Positions 40,762 to 49,117 of a stretch of 54,469 nucleotides of DNA are shown one piece after another. The notes beneath the pieces were generated by a model that was not told the DNA's origin, ran no database searches, and was given only the letters and a program-made list of their open reading frames with translations. Source of the stretch: Synergistaceae bacterium (GTDB lineage: Bacteria > Synergistota > Synergistia > Synergistales > Synergistaceae); the NCBI GenBank assembly GCA_031289775.1, contig JAITOY010000055.1, forward strand, positions 1-54,469, read 5' to 3'. Within the stretch, counting starts at the first letter, position 1. Every line of letters begins with the position of its first letter. The position numbers were made by a program, and so were the translations under genes.

Positions 40762-42758
40762 CAGTCGAAAATCTCCCTGCCGCCCTTCCTCCAGATGGGA
40801 CCGCCGATGTAATCAAGCGTGACTAAGGCTATGAAACCCACCACGAGTCCGAGCCACCAGCCATTCACAACGCGCACCACGGACAGGGGCAGAAGCGTGT
40901 GGAAGTGGCAGAACGTGTTGACGGCCGACGCAAACGCAAGGCTCGCGCCAACCCTGAACACCTCCCTGTAGTGGGCCGCCCATCCTCTCCTGACGAGGGC
41001 GTGATAAATGACGAGGCAAGGATAACCGACGAGGAACTCTTTTGTGCGCGGGCGTACCCATAGTACTCGTTCAAGCATGTCCCTGAATTGAACCTCCCAA
41101 CCTGGGACAAAAGAGACGTTGTCGCTGCGGATCGTGAGAACCGCAGCCGCCACGAGCAGACAACCTACGAGAAACAGCTCGCCCCACAGCGACGGGCGGC
41201 TCATTATCTCAAGAAGCGACTCCGGATGAACCCTCTGCTTAAAGTCGTTCGCGAGTATCAAAATCGGCGGCAGAAGCAGAGTGAGTTTTACCCCGGAAAA
41301 TGGCGCGAGCCTTAGCATTGCGGCCGTAGTTCCGTAGAACGCGGCGATTGAGAGCCCTCCGGCAAAAACTATCAGTATGCCGGCCAACAAACCGGCAAAT
41401 GGTTTGCTGTATCTGTCAAGCGCCCAGATTGTCGCTTCTGTCGCTATAAGCGCGGCGCAAAAACCGCCCATGGCGCGCGAGACTATAGAAATCTTCCACG
41501 CCAGAAGCCCTACGACCACAGCGAAAAGAGGTATGACCAGGATCTCGATCTTCATGGCCCCCATGGCCGCGAAAAGCGAATATCTGCGAAGGTGGAACCA
41601 GAGGCAGGCTGAGAAAGCCATAGCGACTCCGATGGCCGAAAAGACTGAGGCTGTGAAGAGCGGAATCGTTCTGGGCCAGCCGAACGAGTAGCCCCTCGAC
41701 GTCAGCGAGTCGTGAATTTTCCCCAGATCCTCGAGCAGAAACGGTAGTTTCCCTGTGCTGTACATGTCATAGGGCCTCATGAGGATTATGCGAATCGAAC
41801 GCTCGTGGACGGCCCTCACCATCCTCTCAACCACCTGCTCCCTCGACATGGCGCGCGAGATTAACTCGTCGCGGACGAGACTGTGGAGCGGGAGGAGATC
41901 CGGCTTCATTGCTGAATAAAGCGCGGGCGCCCCTATTTGTCTCGCGAACTCGGCCTGAGCTACAGGGACGCGCGCCTCTTTGAGCGCGCGCGCTATCGGC
42001 GCGAGATGCGGGTACCCGGCGACGATCTGTCCGGCCGGGATTACACAGGAAAACGACTCGTATTTATTTTTGAGCCAGAGCATCGACGCCGCAATGGCCT
42101 CGCCGTTCACGTCCGACGCAGGCGCCGGCCTGTATAGAGACGCCGCCCTCCGGCTCTCCGCAAAGTCCATCGCGCGAAAATCCGGCAGGAGCCCTGAGTC
42201 GCCCAGTTCATCAGTTGTGGCCGGCAGAACGATCAGTGTCTGTCCGCTCCTCGCGTATTTCTCGATGGGCATCCTTATACTCAGATAGTCAATTATGGCT
42301 GGAAGCGACGGCTCGGAGTTGTCCACCAGTATCGCGGCCCTGTCCAGGCTCTGCTGGACGTCGGTGCGAATTGCGGGCTGGAAGGAGGCGAGCGAGCCGT
42401 ATGAGAGGGGCATTGCGCCCCCCGAGAGATCCTTGCCCGTGAACTCCTGAACCGTCACTCCGCGCACTCCGCGCTCGTAGAGACTCGAGTAAACAGCCTC
42501 GGGCGTTCCGCCCGACTGCCGAGCGAGAGACGCGATATCACGATACTCCATAACGACAGCTACCGTAAGACGTCTCCACTCGACTGACAGCCTTCTGTAT
42601 ATCCCGCCAGACGATAGGGCCAAGGCTATGAGCATCAGTATAATAAAAAATCTGTCCGCGCGCATGTACTGACTTTTCAGCGCGTCAAAGCGCTCGTTCC
42701 ATGAGAGAACCTCTTCATTTTCCTCAACTTCGTCCTCTTCGTCCCATCTCTCGGACAT
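40761..42758 (-). CDS. DUF5693 membrane protein
   Basis: A 665-residue protein. An acidic cytoplasmic N-terminus (about 1-35) is followed by a membrane helix (about 36-54) and a large extracytoplasmic domain (55-365) with VEWRRLTVAVVMEYRDI and LYERGVRGVTVQEFTGKDL. The C-terminal 300 residues hold about 8 membrane helices, with FLVGYPCLVIYHAL near the end. This matches the DUF5693 family, frequently paired with CsaB and of unknown activity. GGAG lies 10 bases before the ATG. It begins the long minus-strand run. Confidence 0.85.
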   Translation of the reverse strand: MSERWDEEDEVEENEEVLSWNERFDALKSQYMRADRFFIILMLIALALSSGGIYRRLSVEWRRLTVAVVMEYRDIASLARQSGGTPEAVYSSLYERGVRGVTVQEFTGKDLSGGAMPLSYGSLASFQPAIRTDVQQSLDRAAILVDNSEPSLPAIIDYLSIRMPIEKYARSGQTLIVLPATTDELGDSGLLPDFRAMDFAESRRAASLYRPAPASDVNGEAIAASMLWLKNKYESFSCVIPAGQIVAGYPHLAPIARALKEARVPVAQAEFARQIGAPALYSAMKPDLLPLHSLVRDELISRAMSREQVVERMVRAVHERSIRIILMRPYDMYSTGKLPFLLEDLGKIHDSLTSRGYSFGWPRTIPLFTASVFSAIGVAMAFSACLWFHLRRYSLFAAMGAMKIEILVIPLFAVVVGLLAWKISIVSRAMGGFCAALIATEATIWALDRYSKPFAGLLAGILIVFAGGLSIAAFYGTTAAMLRLAPFSGVKLTLLLPPILILANDFKQRVHPESLLEIMSRPSLWGELFLVGCLLVAAAVLTIRSDNVSFVPGWEVQFRDMLERVLWVRPRTKEFLVGYPCLVIYHALVRRGWAAHYREVFRVGASLAFASAVNTFCHFHTLLPLSVVRVVNGWWLGLVVGFIALVTLDYIGGPIWRKGGREIFD

Positions 42759-42826
42759 AGCGCTTCATCTCCAATTCATGGCAATTATTATTAAAGGTCA
42801 AAAGTTGAAAATTTAAACCCTTGCAG

Positions 42827-42874
42827 CTCTGTGTTCCCAAAAAACAAAGTGTCTTTCAGGCGATTTAATCAGCG
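42827..42874. repeat. Interspersed repeat, copy C (right part only)
   Basis: The stretch from CTCTGTGTTCCC to TTTAATCAGCG is similar to the right half of the repeats at 45971-46067 and 52370-52465, with the same spacing (46-48 bases) between CTCT/CCCT and AATCAGCG. The left boundary CTGATTTAT is not present here. The end overlaps the Maf stop codon (TGA within GCTGATTAAATCGCC on the minus strand). The rest of the 42759-42826 gap is AT-rich and probably holds the promoter of DUF5693, but no clear hexamer pair was found. Confidence 0.6.
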
Positions 42875-43447
42875 TTTCCCCAGCAGATTTTTCAGCATGG
42901 AGGCGAGTTTGTAGACTGGCAACCCGACTACGTTGTAGTAACAGCCCTCCAGACGCTCGACCAACAGCGCGCCCTTTCCCTGTATCGCGTACGCTCCGGC
43001 CTTGTCACAGCCGCAGCCGCTATCCGCGAAATCGCGAATCTCCTCGTCGCTGAGATCCCCGAAAAATACCCTCGTCGTCTCCAACCCGCTCACGAGAAGT
43101 TTCCCGGCGGACGCGACAGCGACTCCTGTGTGAACGAGATGCGCCCTTCCGGAGAGCAGGTGCAACATCCTGAGCGAGTCGTCCCTGTCGACCGGTTTTC
43201 CAAGCGGAAGACCGTCTACGTCCACCACTGTGTCGGCGCCGACAGTCCAGAGGCCGAGATCCGCCGACGCGGCGACAGCCTTCTGCTCAGCGAGGCGGAG
43301 CGCCATGTCGCGCGGAGGTTCTCCTGGCCTGCGCGTCTCATCGATGTCCGGCGACAGGGCTTCGAAGGACCACCCAAGCGAGGAGAATATCTCCCTCCTG
43401 CGCGGGCTGTTCGACGCAAGCGCGAGTCTGGGGAAACGTATCGTCAT
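42869..43447 (-). CDS. maf: Maf-family nucleotide pyrophosphatase
   Basis: Maf hydrolyses dTTP/UTP or related nucleotides and is linked to septation control. The 192-residue protein begins RLALASNSPRRREIFSSLGWSF with the SxSPRR motif, followed by DIDETRRPGEPP, AEQKAVAAS, VGADTVVDVDG and LVHTGVAV, and ends GCYYNVVGLPVYKL. The ATG at 43447 matches the family start, though its ribosome-binding site is weak. The open frame further upstream overlaps uppP. The final codon and stop lie within repeat copy C. Confidence 0.92.
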   Translation of the reverse strand: MTIRFPRLALASNSPRRREIFSSLGWSFEALSPDIDETRRPGEPPRDMALRLAEQKAVAASADLGLWTVGADTVVDVDGLPLGKPVDRDDSLRMLHLLSGRAHLVHTGVAVASAGKLLVSGLETTRVFFGDLSDEEIRDFADSGCGCDKAGAYAIQGKGALLVERLEGCYYNVVGLPVYKLASMLKNLLGKR

Positions 43448-43488
43448 CTTTCGGGAAAAAAGCCTGCCGACGCGCCGAGCAACATTCG

Positions 43489-44298
43489 TCAGGCCCCAGT
43501 AAAATGGACGATCACCGAGATCGAACCTATCGACATACAATAAACTGCGAATAACCACCATCTGTCGCTCACGATAAGTTTGCGAAGGCAGGCGAGCGAC
43601 AGCATACCGACAATAAAAGAGACAATGGCGCCTTGAAGCCATCCGTCAGGAAGCGAGCGGAAAAAGGCGTCGCTGCCCCCGATCTCGCGCGCGTCGTACA
43701 GTGTGGCCCCCAGTATCGTCGGCGCCGACAGCAGGAAGGAGAATTTGAAGGCCTCCTCGCGCGACAGCCCTGTCAGGAGCCCGGCCCATATTGTCGACCC
43801 GGAGCGCGATATCCCAGGCATGGCCGCTATTCCCTGCAAAAGTCCGACGAACAGACCGTCCCGGATTCTCACCGTGCCACCGCCCTCTCTAATCAGCTTT
43901 GACGAGAACAGGAGAATTGCCGTGATCCACAGGTTGCCGCCCAGCCAGAGCAGGTTTTCTGACGCGCTTTCGACGAAGTGTTTTTTCAAAAAAATCGCGA
44001 TCGGCGCAGTTACGAAAACGCCCACGATTATCGCCCAACCGAAACGCCAGCCGGCCCAAGCGCGCGCGTGTCCGTTGAAAAAACCGCAAACCCACTCGAG
44101 CAGGAGAGAGAGGAGATCCCTCGAAAAATAAATCAACACGGCGAAGAGAGTGGCTACGTGCAGGACAAGGTCAAACTCTAAAGAGGGCGCCCCCATGCCG
44201 AGGATTATCCTCGCGAGCCCGAGGTGTCCGGAACTGCTGACTGGAAGAAACTCCGTGAGGCCTTGCAAAAGCCCGAGGCCTAGCGCTTCGTTCATCAT
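43489..44298 (-). CDS. uppP: Undecaprenyl-diphosphatase UppP (BacA)
   Basis: UppP recycles undecaprenyl diphosphate to the monophosphate carrier for peptidoglycan synthesis. The 269-residue polytopic protein has LGLLQGLTEFLPVSSSGHL (catalytic region near residue 20) and GISRSGSTIWAGLLTGLSREEAFKFSFLLSAP in the second half, both diagnostic. It starts at ATG 44298, overlapping the TGA of the Na/Pi transporter by 4 bases (ATGA). The pair therefore couples phosphate transport with a phosphate-releasing step. Confidence 0.95.
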   Translation of the reverse strand: MMNEALGLGLLQGLTEFLPVSSSGHLGLARIILGMGAPSLEFDLVLHVATLFAVLIYFSRDLLSLLLEWVCGFFNGHARAWAGWRFGWAIIVGVFVTAPIAIFLKKHFVESASENLLWLGGNLWITAILLFSSKLIREGGGTVRIRDGLFVGLLQGIAAMPGISRSGSTIWAGLLTGLSREEAFKFSFLLSAPTILGATLYDAREIGGSDAFFRSLPDGWLQGAIVSFIVGMLSLACLRKLIVSDRWWLFAVYCMSIGSISVIVHFTGA

Positions 44299-45929
44299 TG
44301 TTTTACTCTCTGCTTTCTGTGAATTCTCTCGATATCCTTGACTATGTAGGCGAGGTTCCTCGCGTGATCCCCGACGCGCTCGAGATTGCTCAAAATATCG
44401 ATGAATATGATGCCTGCGGCTGGCTCGCACTTCCCGCTGTTGAGGCGTTCGATGTGGCGCGCGCGAAGCACTCGCTCCATGTGGTCGATCTTCGGCTCTA
44501 TGTTGAACACGTCATCCGACAGCGCGGCGTTCTCGGACTCGAGGGCCATTAGAGCCTTCTCCACTGCTTGAATGGCGAGGTCGAACATCTCCCGGAATTC
44601 CTCGAGCGCCTTGTTGGAAAACCGCTGTTTTTTCTCCAGCATGTACTGCGCCGCCTCCACAAGGTTCTCAGCGTGATCGCCTATGCGCTCGATGTCGCCG
44701 GCGCCGCTCGTGCACGAGTTCAAAAGAAGCGAGAGGTCGCCCGATAGCTCCGTTTGCCCCAGTTCCGTCGAATAGCTTACGATATCGTGGGTAAGCTCGT
44801 CTATAGTCTTCTCGACCAAAAGGACGTCCTGTATTAATTTAGTCTCCTTTTCGAGGAGTATCCTGTAACATGTCCTCAGCATATCGCAGGCGATCCACCC
44901 GATGCGCACCATCTCCTTGCGAACCGCGTCCACTCCGGCTGCCGGCGCCGCGGATATGAGATTGCGGTTCAGAAACGTAGCTGCCTGGGCGTTAGATATA
45001 TCGGCTTTATTGTCCGGAATTATTTTTTTAATAAACTCCGTATAAGGCCTCGTAAACGGAAGGAATATGCATGTGCTGATTATATTGAACAAGCTGTGCG
45101 CGTTCGCAACCTGCCTGGCCACGTGGATGGACGTGAGCGAGATGACTGAGACGTACTGCGGAAGGATGAGCATCATCAGACAAGCGCCAATAATGTTGAA
45201 CAAAACGTGCGCGGCGGCGGCCTGTTTCGCTGATCTGTTGCCCCCGAATGAGGCAACCACTGCGGTTATTGTCGTTCCTATGTTGTCTCCTAAAATGATA
45301 GCTATCGCCGAGGGCAAACCCAGAAGGCCGTTTTCGGCCATTACCATCGTGAGGCCGACAGTCGCTGAACTCGCCTGAACGAGCATTGTGATGCCGGCGC
45401 CGGCGAGAAGGCCTATGACGGGATGCCCGTTAACACTCTCGAAAATCGCCCGCTGCCCCTGAAGAAAGCTCATTGCGTCCTGCATCATGTCCATTCCGAC
45501 AAAAAGTAGTGAAAAACCGACGAGCCCAGAGCCGATCTGTTTTTGCCTTCTGTTCTTTCCTACGATTGTCAAAAGCGCGCCAAAGATAGCCGCCAATATC
45601 GCGTATTGTTTTATGCTGAACGCGATGAGCTGTGCCGTTATGGTAGTCCCGATGTTCGCGCCCATAATGACGCTGAATCCCTGTGCCAGCGTCATAAGAC
45701 CGACGTGAACGAAGCTGACGACCATGACAGTCGTAGCGCTGCTGCTCTGGATTATGACAGTGACAAGAGCCCCAACCGCGACGCCACGCAGAGGCGTCCC
45801 GGTGATGGATGCGATCAATTTGCGCAGGTTGTCGCCGGCAAGATCCTGAAGCGCGTCGCCCATGATTTTTATCCCGTATATCAGAAGCGCTACCCCGCCT
45901 AGAAGCTTCATGACGTCAAAAATTGACAA
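44295..45929 (-). CDS. Na/phosphate cotransporter family protein with PhoU-like C-domain
   Basis: A 544-residue protein. The N-terminal 310 residues are an NptA/PNaS-type transporter with two inverted QSSSAT repeats (VIIQSSSATTVM, LVQASSATVGL) and GANIGTTITAQL and GDNIGTTITAVV. The C-terminal 200 residues are PhoU-like helices (ERIGDHAENLVEAA, LERVGDHARNLAYIV). Such proteins probably move phosphate with Na+ in response to its level. TTG 45929 is chosen since GGGAG lies 8 bases upstream; a GTG at 45935 is too near. Coupled to uppP. Confidence 0.9.
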   Translation of the reverse strand: MSIFDVMKLLGGVALLIYGIKIMGDALQDLAGDNLRKLIASITGTPLRGVAVGALVTVIIQSSSATTVMVVSFVHVGLMTLAQGFSVIMGANIGTTITAQLIAFSIKQYAILAAIFGALLTIVGKNRRQKQIGSGLVGFSLLFVGMDMMQDAMSFLQGQRAIFESVNGHPVIGLLAGAGITMLVQASSATVGLTMVMAENGLLGLPSAIAIILGDNIGTTITAVVASFGGNRSAKQAAAAHVLFNIIGACLMMLILPQYVSVISLTSIHVARQVANAHSLFNIISTCIFLPFTRPYTEFIKKIIPDNKADISNAQAATFLNRNLISAAPAAGVDAVRKEMVRIGWIACDMLRTCYRILLEKETKLIQDVLLVEKTIDELTHDIVSYSTELGQTELSGDLSLLLNSCTSGAGDIERIGDHAENLVEAAQYMLEKKQRFSNKALEEFREMFDLAIQAVEKALMALESENAALSDDVFNIEPKIDHMERVLRARHIERLNSGKCEPAAGIIFIDILSNLERVGDHARNLAYIVKDIERIHRKQRVKQ

Positions 45930-45970
45930 AATCACATCTCCCTTTAAATAGCCGATTCGTCAAGAAAAGA

Positions 45971-46067
45971 CTGATTTATTGTCAGAGGCCCATAAGGATG
46001 AATATTGACAACCAAGCTGCCTCTACATTCCCGAGCCGCAATTGTCGCCGGGGGCGTTCAATCAGCG
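45971..46067. repeat. Interspersed repeat, copy A
   Basis: A 97-bp noncoding element between RNase J and the Na/Pi gene. It begins CTGATTTATTGTCAG and ends TTCAATCAGCG, so CTGATT and AATCAG form short terminal inverted repeats. The left end matches copy B at 14 of 15 bases, and the right end shares TCCC, TGTC and AATCAGCG with copy C. No coding potential or T tract was seen. Confidence 0.65.
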
Positions 46068-46078
46068 ATTCTCTGAGA

Positions 46079-47887
46079 CTATGGCTGAGGCGCCTTCCTA
46101 GGACTACGCGCTCTTCGCCTTGCTTTTGGTTTGGCTGCGGGCGTCTGAAGCTCGCGGCTTTCGCCGGCCTCGCCGAGCGTCGTGACCATCGGCACTATTG
46201 TCGGAAATGCCCTAAAGTTGCGCGATATTACCTCGCGTATTTTTTTCTTTATCTCCGTGATTAGAAAGGATCTTTCTATCGAGCCGGCTCTCAGAGATTC
46301 GAGCGCTTTGCCAGCGGCGAGCTCTATATCGGGGCTCATGTTCTCTCTGTCGAGGCCAAAGACGCTCCCTTTGCTCTCTATCTGGAGCGGCGCAAGCAGC
46401 TTGAAATCCGCCCCGATAACCATGGACAGCGTCAAAAGACCGCTCTCTGACAGCTCTTTGCGCTCTCGCAGCAAGCTTCCCTCGAACTCGCCAAGCATCA
46501 TGCCGTCAACGAGGACAGCGCCGGAATGTATTTTCTCTCCCACATTCGCGCGTCCGTCCGTCCCGAAACAAAGAGTTTCCCCATTCTGCATTATGAAGAC
46601 ATTTTTAGACGGTATGCCCATTTCGCGAGCGAGTTGTCCGTGACGAACCAAATGCCTGTATTCACCATGTACAGGCATGAAATACTTAGGTTTCGCGAGG
46701 CTCAGCAGGATTTTCTGCTCCTCCCGTGACGCGTGTCCGGAGACGTGGATATCGCTGCCACTCTCGTATATAACGTCGCAACCGCAGGCAAAAAGTCTGT
46801 TTACCGTCTTGCTCACGAGTTTTTCGTTACCCGGTATGGGTGTAGCGGATATCACAACTAAATCCTTCGCCCCAAGGCGAATTTGCCGGTGCTCGCCTTT
46901 GCTCATCAGGACAAGTCCGGAGAACGGCTCGCCCTGACTCCCGGTAGTGAGCACGACCACGCGGTTAGGCGACAGTTTGTCCGCGTCCGCAGAGCTGATA
47001 AGGAGTTCGTCCGGCACGTCCACATATCCGAGACGCCTCGCGAGTTCGATGTATGAGAGCATACTACGTCCCATCAGCACGACTTTGCGGTTAAAGCGCG
47101 ACGCGGTGACGAAGACATGCTGAGCCCTGTAGAGGTTGCTGGCGAAAGCCGCAATTACGATCCTGCGATCCTTGTGGGATCTGAATATATCCTCAAAAGA
47201 CTTCGTGACTACCGACTCAGACGGGGTGAAACCAGGGCGCTCGCTGTTCGTGGAGTCAGACATGAGGAGCAGCACACCCTCCTTGCCCAGCTCCGCCAGG
47301 GCAGCCAGATCCGTTCCCTGATCTCCTACGGTCGTTGCGTCGAGTTTGAAGTCTCCGCTGTGCAATATTGTACCAGCCGGCGTTCGCACCCAGATAGCGA
47401 GCGAGTCAGGTATCGAGTGCGATACCCGGACGAAACCGGCCTCGAACTTTCCCGCCTTCACTGTCTCCCCCGCCTGAACCTGACAGTAGACCGGCTTATA
47501 GGAGACCCTTGCGTCGAGCAGTTTGTTCTCTACAAGCGCCAGAGTAAGCGGTGTCCCGTATAGCGGAACGTCCAACCTCGGAAGAACGAGGGGTATCGCT
47601 CCTATGTGATCTTCATGTCCGTGGGTGAGAAAAATGCCTTTTATTTTTTCCCTGTTATCTACGAGATACTGAACATCGGGCACGACAAAATCAATGCCGA
47701 GCATCTCTTCCTCAGGGAATTTCAACCCGCAGTCTATCACTACTATTTCATCGCCATATTCGATGGCCGTTATGTTTTTTCCTATCTCGCCAAGTCCCCC
47801 GAGCGGGATTATACGTAAACCGGCGTTGCTCTTATCCGGCGCGAGCTGCGCGCGCTTACCGGTCCGCTTTTTTTTAATAGTCGTCAT
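46079..47887 (-). CDS. rnj: Ribonuclease J
   Basis: RNase J is a 5'-3' exonuclease and endonuclease for mRNA turnover and rRNA processing. The 602-residue protein has LGGLGEIGKNITAIEYGDE, the metallo-beta-lactamase motif THGHEDHIGA (about 84-93), HSIPDSLAIW, HSGDFKLD, the beta-CASP region (SDSTNSERPGFTPSE and TTGSQGEP) and HVSGHASREEQK. The C-terminal 40 residues are basic (KPKARRRARSPRKAPQP). It starts after a GGGGGCTGG. The 191-base gap upstream to the kinase gene is only 52 bases, so its promoter is not certain. Confidence 0.95.
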   Translation of the reverse strand: MTTIKKKRTGKRAQLAPDKSNAGLRIIPLGGLGEIGKNITAIEYGDEIVVIDCGLKFPEEEMLGIDFVVPDVQYLVDNREKIKGIFLTHGHEDHIGAIPLVLPRLDVPLYGTPLTLALVENKLLDARVSYKPVYCQVQAGETVKAGKFEAGFVRVSHSIPDSLAIWVRTPAGTILHSGDFKLDATTVGDQGTDLAALAELGKEGVLLLMSDSTNSERPGFTPSESVVTKSFEDIFRSHKDRRIVIAAFASNLYRAQHVFVTASRFNRKVVLMGRSMLSYIELARRLGYVDVPDELLISSADADKLSPNRVVVLTTGSQGEPFSGLVLMSKGEHRQIRLGAKDLVVISATPIPGNEKLVSKTVNRLFACGCDVIYESGSDIHVSGHASREEQKILLSLAKPKYFMPVHGEYRHLVRHGQLAREMGIPSKNVFIMQNGETLCFGTDGRANVGEKIHSGAVLVDGMMLGEFEGSLLRERKELSESGLLTLSMVIGADFKLLAPLQIESKGSVFGLDRENMSPDIELAAGKALESLRAGSIERSFLITEIKKKIREVISRNFRAFPTIVPMVTTLGEAGESRELQTPAAKPKARRRARSPRKAPQP

Positions 47888-47939
47888 TCAGATGACCAGC
47901 CCCCTAAAAATATTTATTGTATAGTACCACAAAAAACTA

Positions 47940-48434
47940 TCACCTCTTATAACCTATCACGTCGCGCAGGAGGTTTTTTCTCCATGCCTCCCCCGACGCG
48001 TCCTCCACTCCCACAGGCGAACCGCCGTCGATAACTCCGATTATTCCTCGTCCCTGATCTGTCTGGGCGATAATAACCTGCAGAGGGTTCGCTGTTGCCG
48101 CAAATACCCCGCAGACCTCCTGCACGGCTTTAATGCGGTTCATGACGTTTATCGGATAACCGTTGCGGAGGACTATGACGAACGAGTGCCCCGCGCCAAT
48201 CCGGAGCGCGTTTTTTACCGCGCAGTCCACGAGTTCCACGTCATTTCCATCGCGCCTGACCAGCTTCTGTATAGACGCTTCGCAAAACGCTATACCGAAC
48301 GACAGGGAAGGCGAGGACGTCACCAAAACCTCGAAAAGATCCTCAACTGTCTTTACGAAGTGGCTCTGACCCACAATAACGTTGCAGTCCTCTGGTATCT
48401 CCACACTTTCAAGAGTGAACTTCAACTCCAGCAC
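47940..48434 (-). CDS. Adenosine-specific kinase family (DUF355)
   Basis: A 164-residue protein matching the small adenosine-specific kinase family known from archaea and some bacteria. It shows the sequential features LELKFTLESVEIPEDCNVIVGQSHFVKTVEDL, PSLSFGIAFCEASI, GHSFVIVLRNGYPINVMNRI, VCGVFAATANPLQVIIAQT and GRGIIGVIDG. The GTG at 48434 lies 8 bases after GGAGG; a TTG at 48437 is also possible. The gene follows the ompH terminator by only a few bases, and its mRNA leader therefore overlaps the terminator T tract. Confidence 0.75.
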   Translation of the reverse strand: MLELKFTLESVEIPEDCNVIVGQSHFVKTVEDLFEVLVTSSPSLSFGIAFCEASIQKLVRRDGNDVELVDCAVKNALRIGAGHSFVIVLRNGYPINVMNRIKAVQEVCGVFAATANPLQVIIAQTDQGRGIIGVIDGGSPVGVEDASGEAWRKNLLRDVIGYKR

Positions 48435-48449
48435 CAACGACACCTCCAC

Positions 48450-48476
48450 AAAAAAACCCCGGCTACTCAGTCGGGG
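48450..48476 (-). terminator. Intrinsic terminator after ompH, abutting the next ribosome-binding site
   Basis: On the minus strand CCCCG-A-CT and AG-C-CGGGG (48476-48457) form a stem with one mismatch, followed by seven T residues (48456-48450). The GGAGG of the kinase gene begins two to three bases later. Confidence 0.8.
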
Positions 48477-48541
48477 TAGAATTCGATTATACCGCGAAGT
48501 CGTTCAAATAAATCCAAGAACGCCCTTTTAGAGCCGTCCTT

Positions 48542-48988
48542 CTAACTGCTCGCGTTCTTTCTCCTAAGTTCCTGCACAACGTCGTCCGTTATGTCAACTC
48601 CGCCATAAAAAATTGCCGTCTTATCCAGAATTACGGTGAACTGTTTTGCTTTGGCGACTTCCCTGATAGCCTGTTCTACATCATCGAAGAGTGGCTGCAT
48701 CAGCTTCCGTTCCTCATCGATGATCTCCTTCCTCGCGTTCTGAAATATCTCCGCTTTTTTCGAGTTGTCGGTCTCCTTCTCTATCTTGGCCTGCGCCTCG
48801 TCCAGTTTTTTGTTGGATATTGTCCTCAATTGCTCCTGAGTCTGCGCATATTTGGGGTGTTCGTGTAGAGCCCTGTCCGAGTCTAAAACGCCTGCTTTTT
48901 CCTCCGCCGCCGAAGCGACTCCTGCCGCGACGATCCCCAAAAACAGTGTCGCTATCAAAACCCCCGCAATTTTTCTCGTTCCCAACAT
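48542..48988 (-). CDS. OmpH/Skp-family periplasmic chaperone
   Basis: A 148-residue exported protein. The signal peptide (about 5-28, ending GVASAAEEK) is followed by GVLDSDRALHEHPKY and a long helical segment rich in Lys, Glu and Gln (QLRTISNKKLDEAQAKIEKE). It ends AKAKQFTVILDKTAIFYGGVDITDDVV, the OmpH trimer beta segment. Skp-like proteins escort outer-membrane proteins, which supports a diderm host. GGGGAGG precedes the ATG at 48988. Promoter at 49072-49043. Confidence 0.88.
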   Translation of the reverse strand: MLGTRKIAGVLIATLFLGIVAAGVASAAEEKAGVLDSDRALHEHPKYAQTQEQLRTISNKKLDEAQAKIEKETDNSKKAEIFQNARKEIIDEERKLMQPLFDDVEQAIREVAKAKQFTVILDKTAIFYGGVDITDDVVQELRRKNASS

Positions 48989-49042
48989 GAAGAAAAGACC
49001 TCCCCTTGCACAACTGCACAACTCCGGATTATGTTACAAGGC

Positions 49043-49072
49043 ATTGTACTAGCCTTCTTTTATGGTGTCCAA
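49043..49072 (-). promoter_or_regulatory. Promoter of ompH
   Basis: On the minus strand TTGGAC (49072-49067) and TACAAT (49048-49043) are separated by 18 bases. It lies 55 bases upstream of the ATG. Confidence 0.5.
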
Positions 49073-49117
49073 GTATAATTACGGATTGAGAAAACAAATA
49101 CCTGTTTTATTTAAAAT

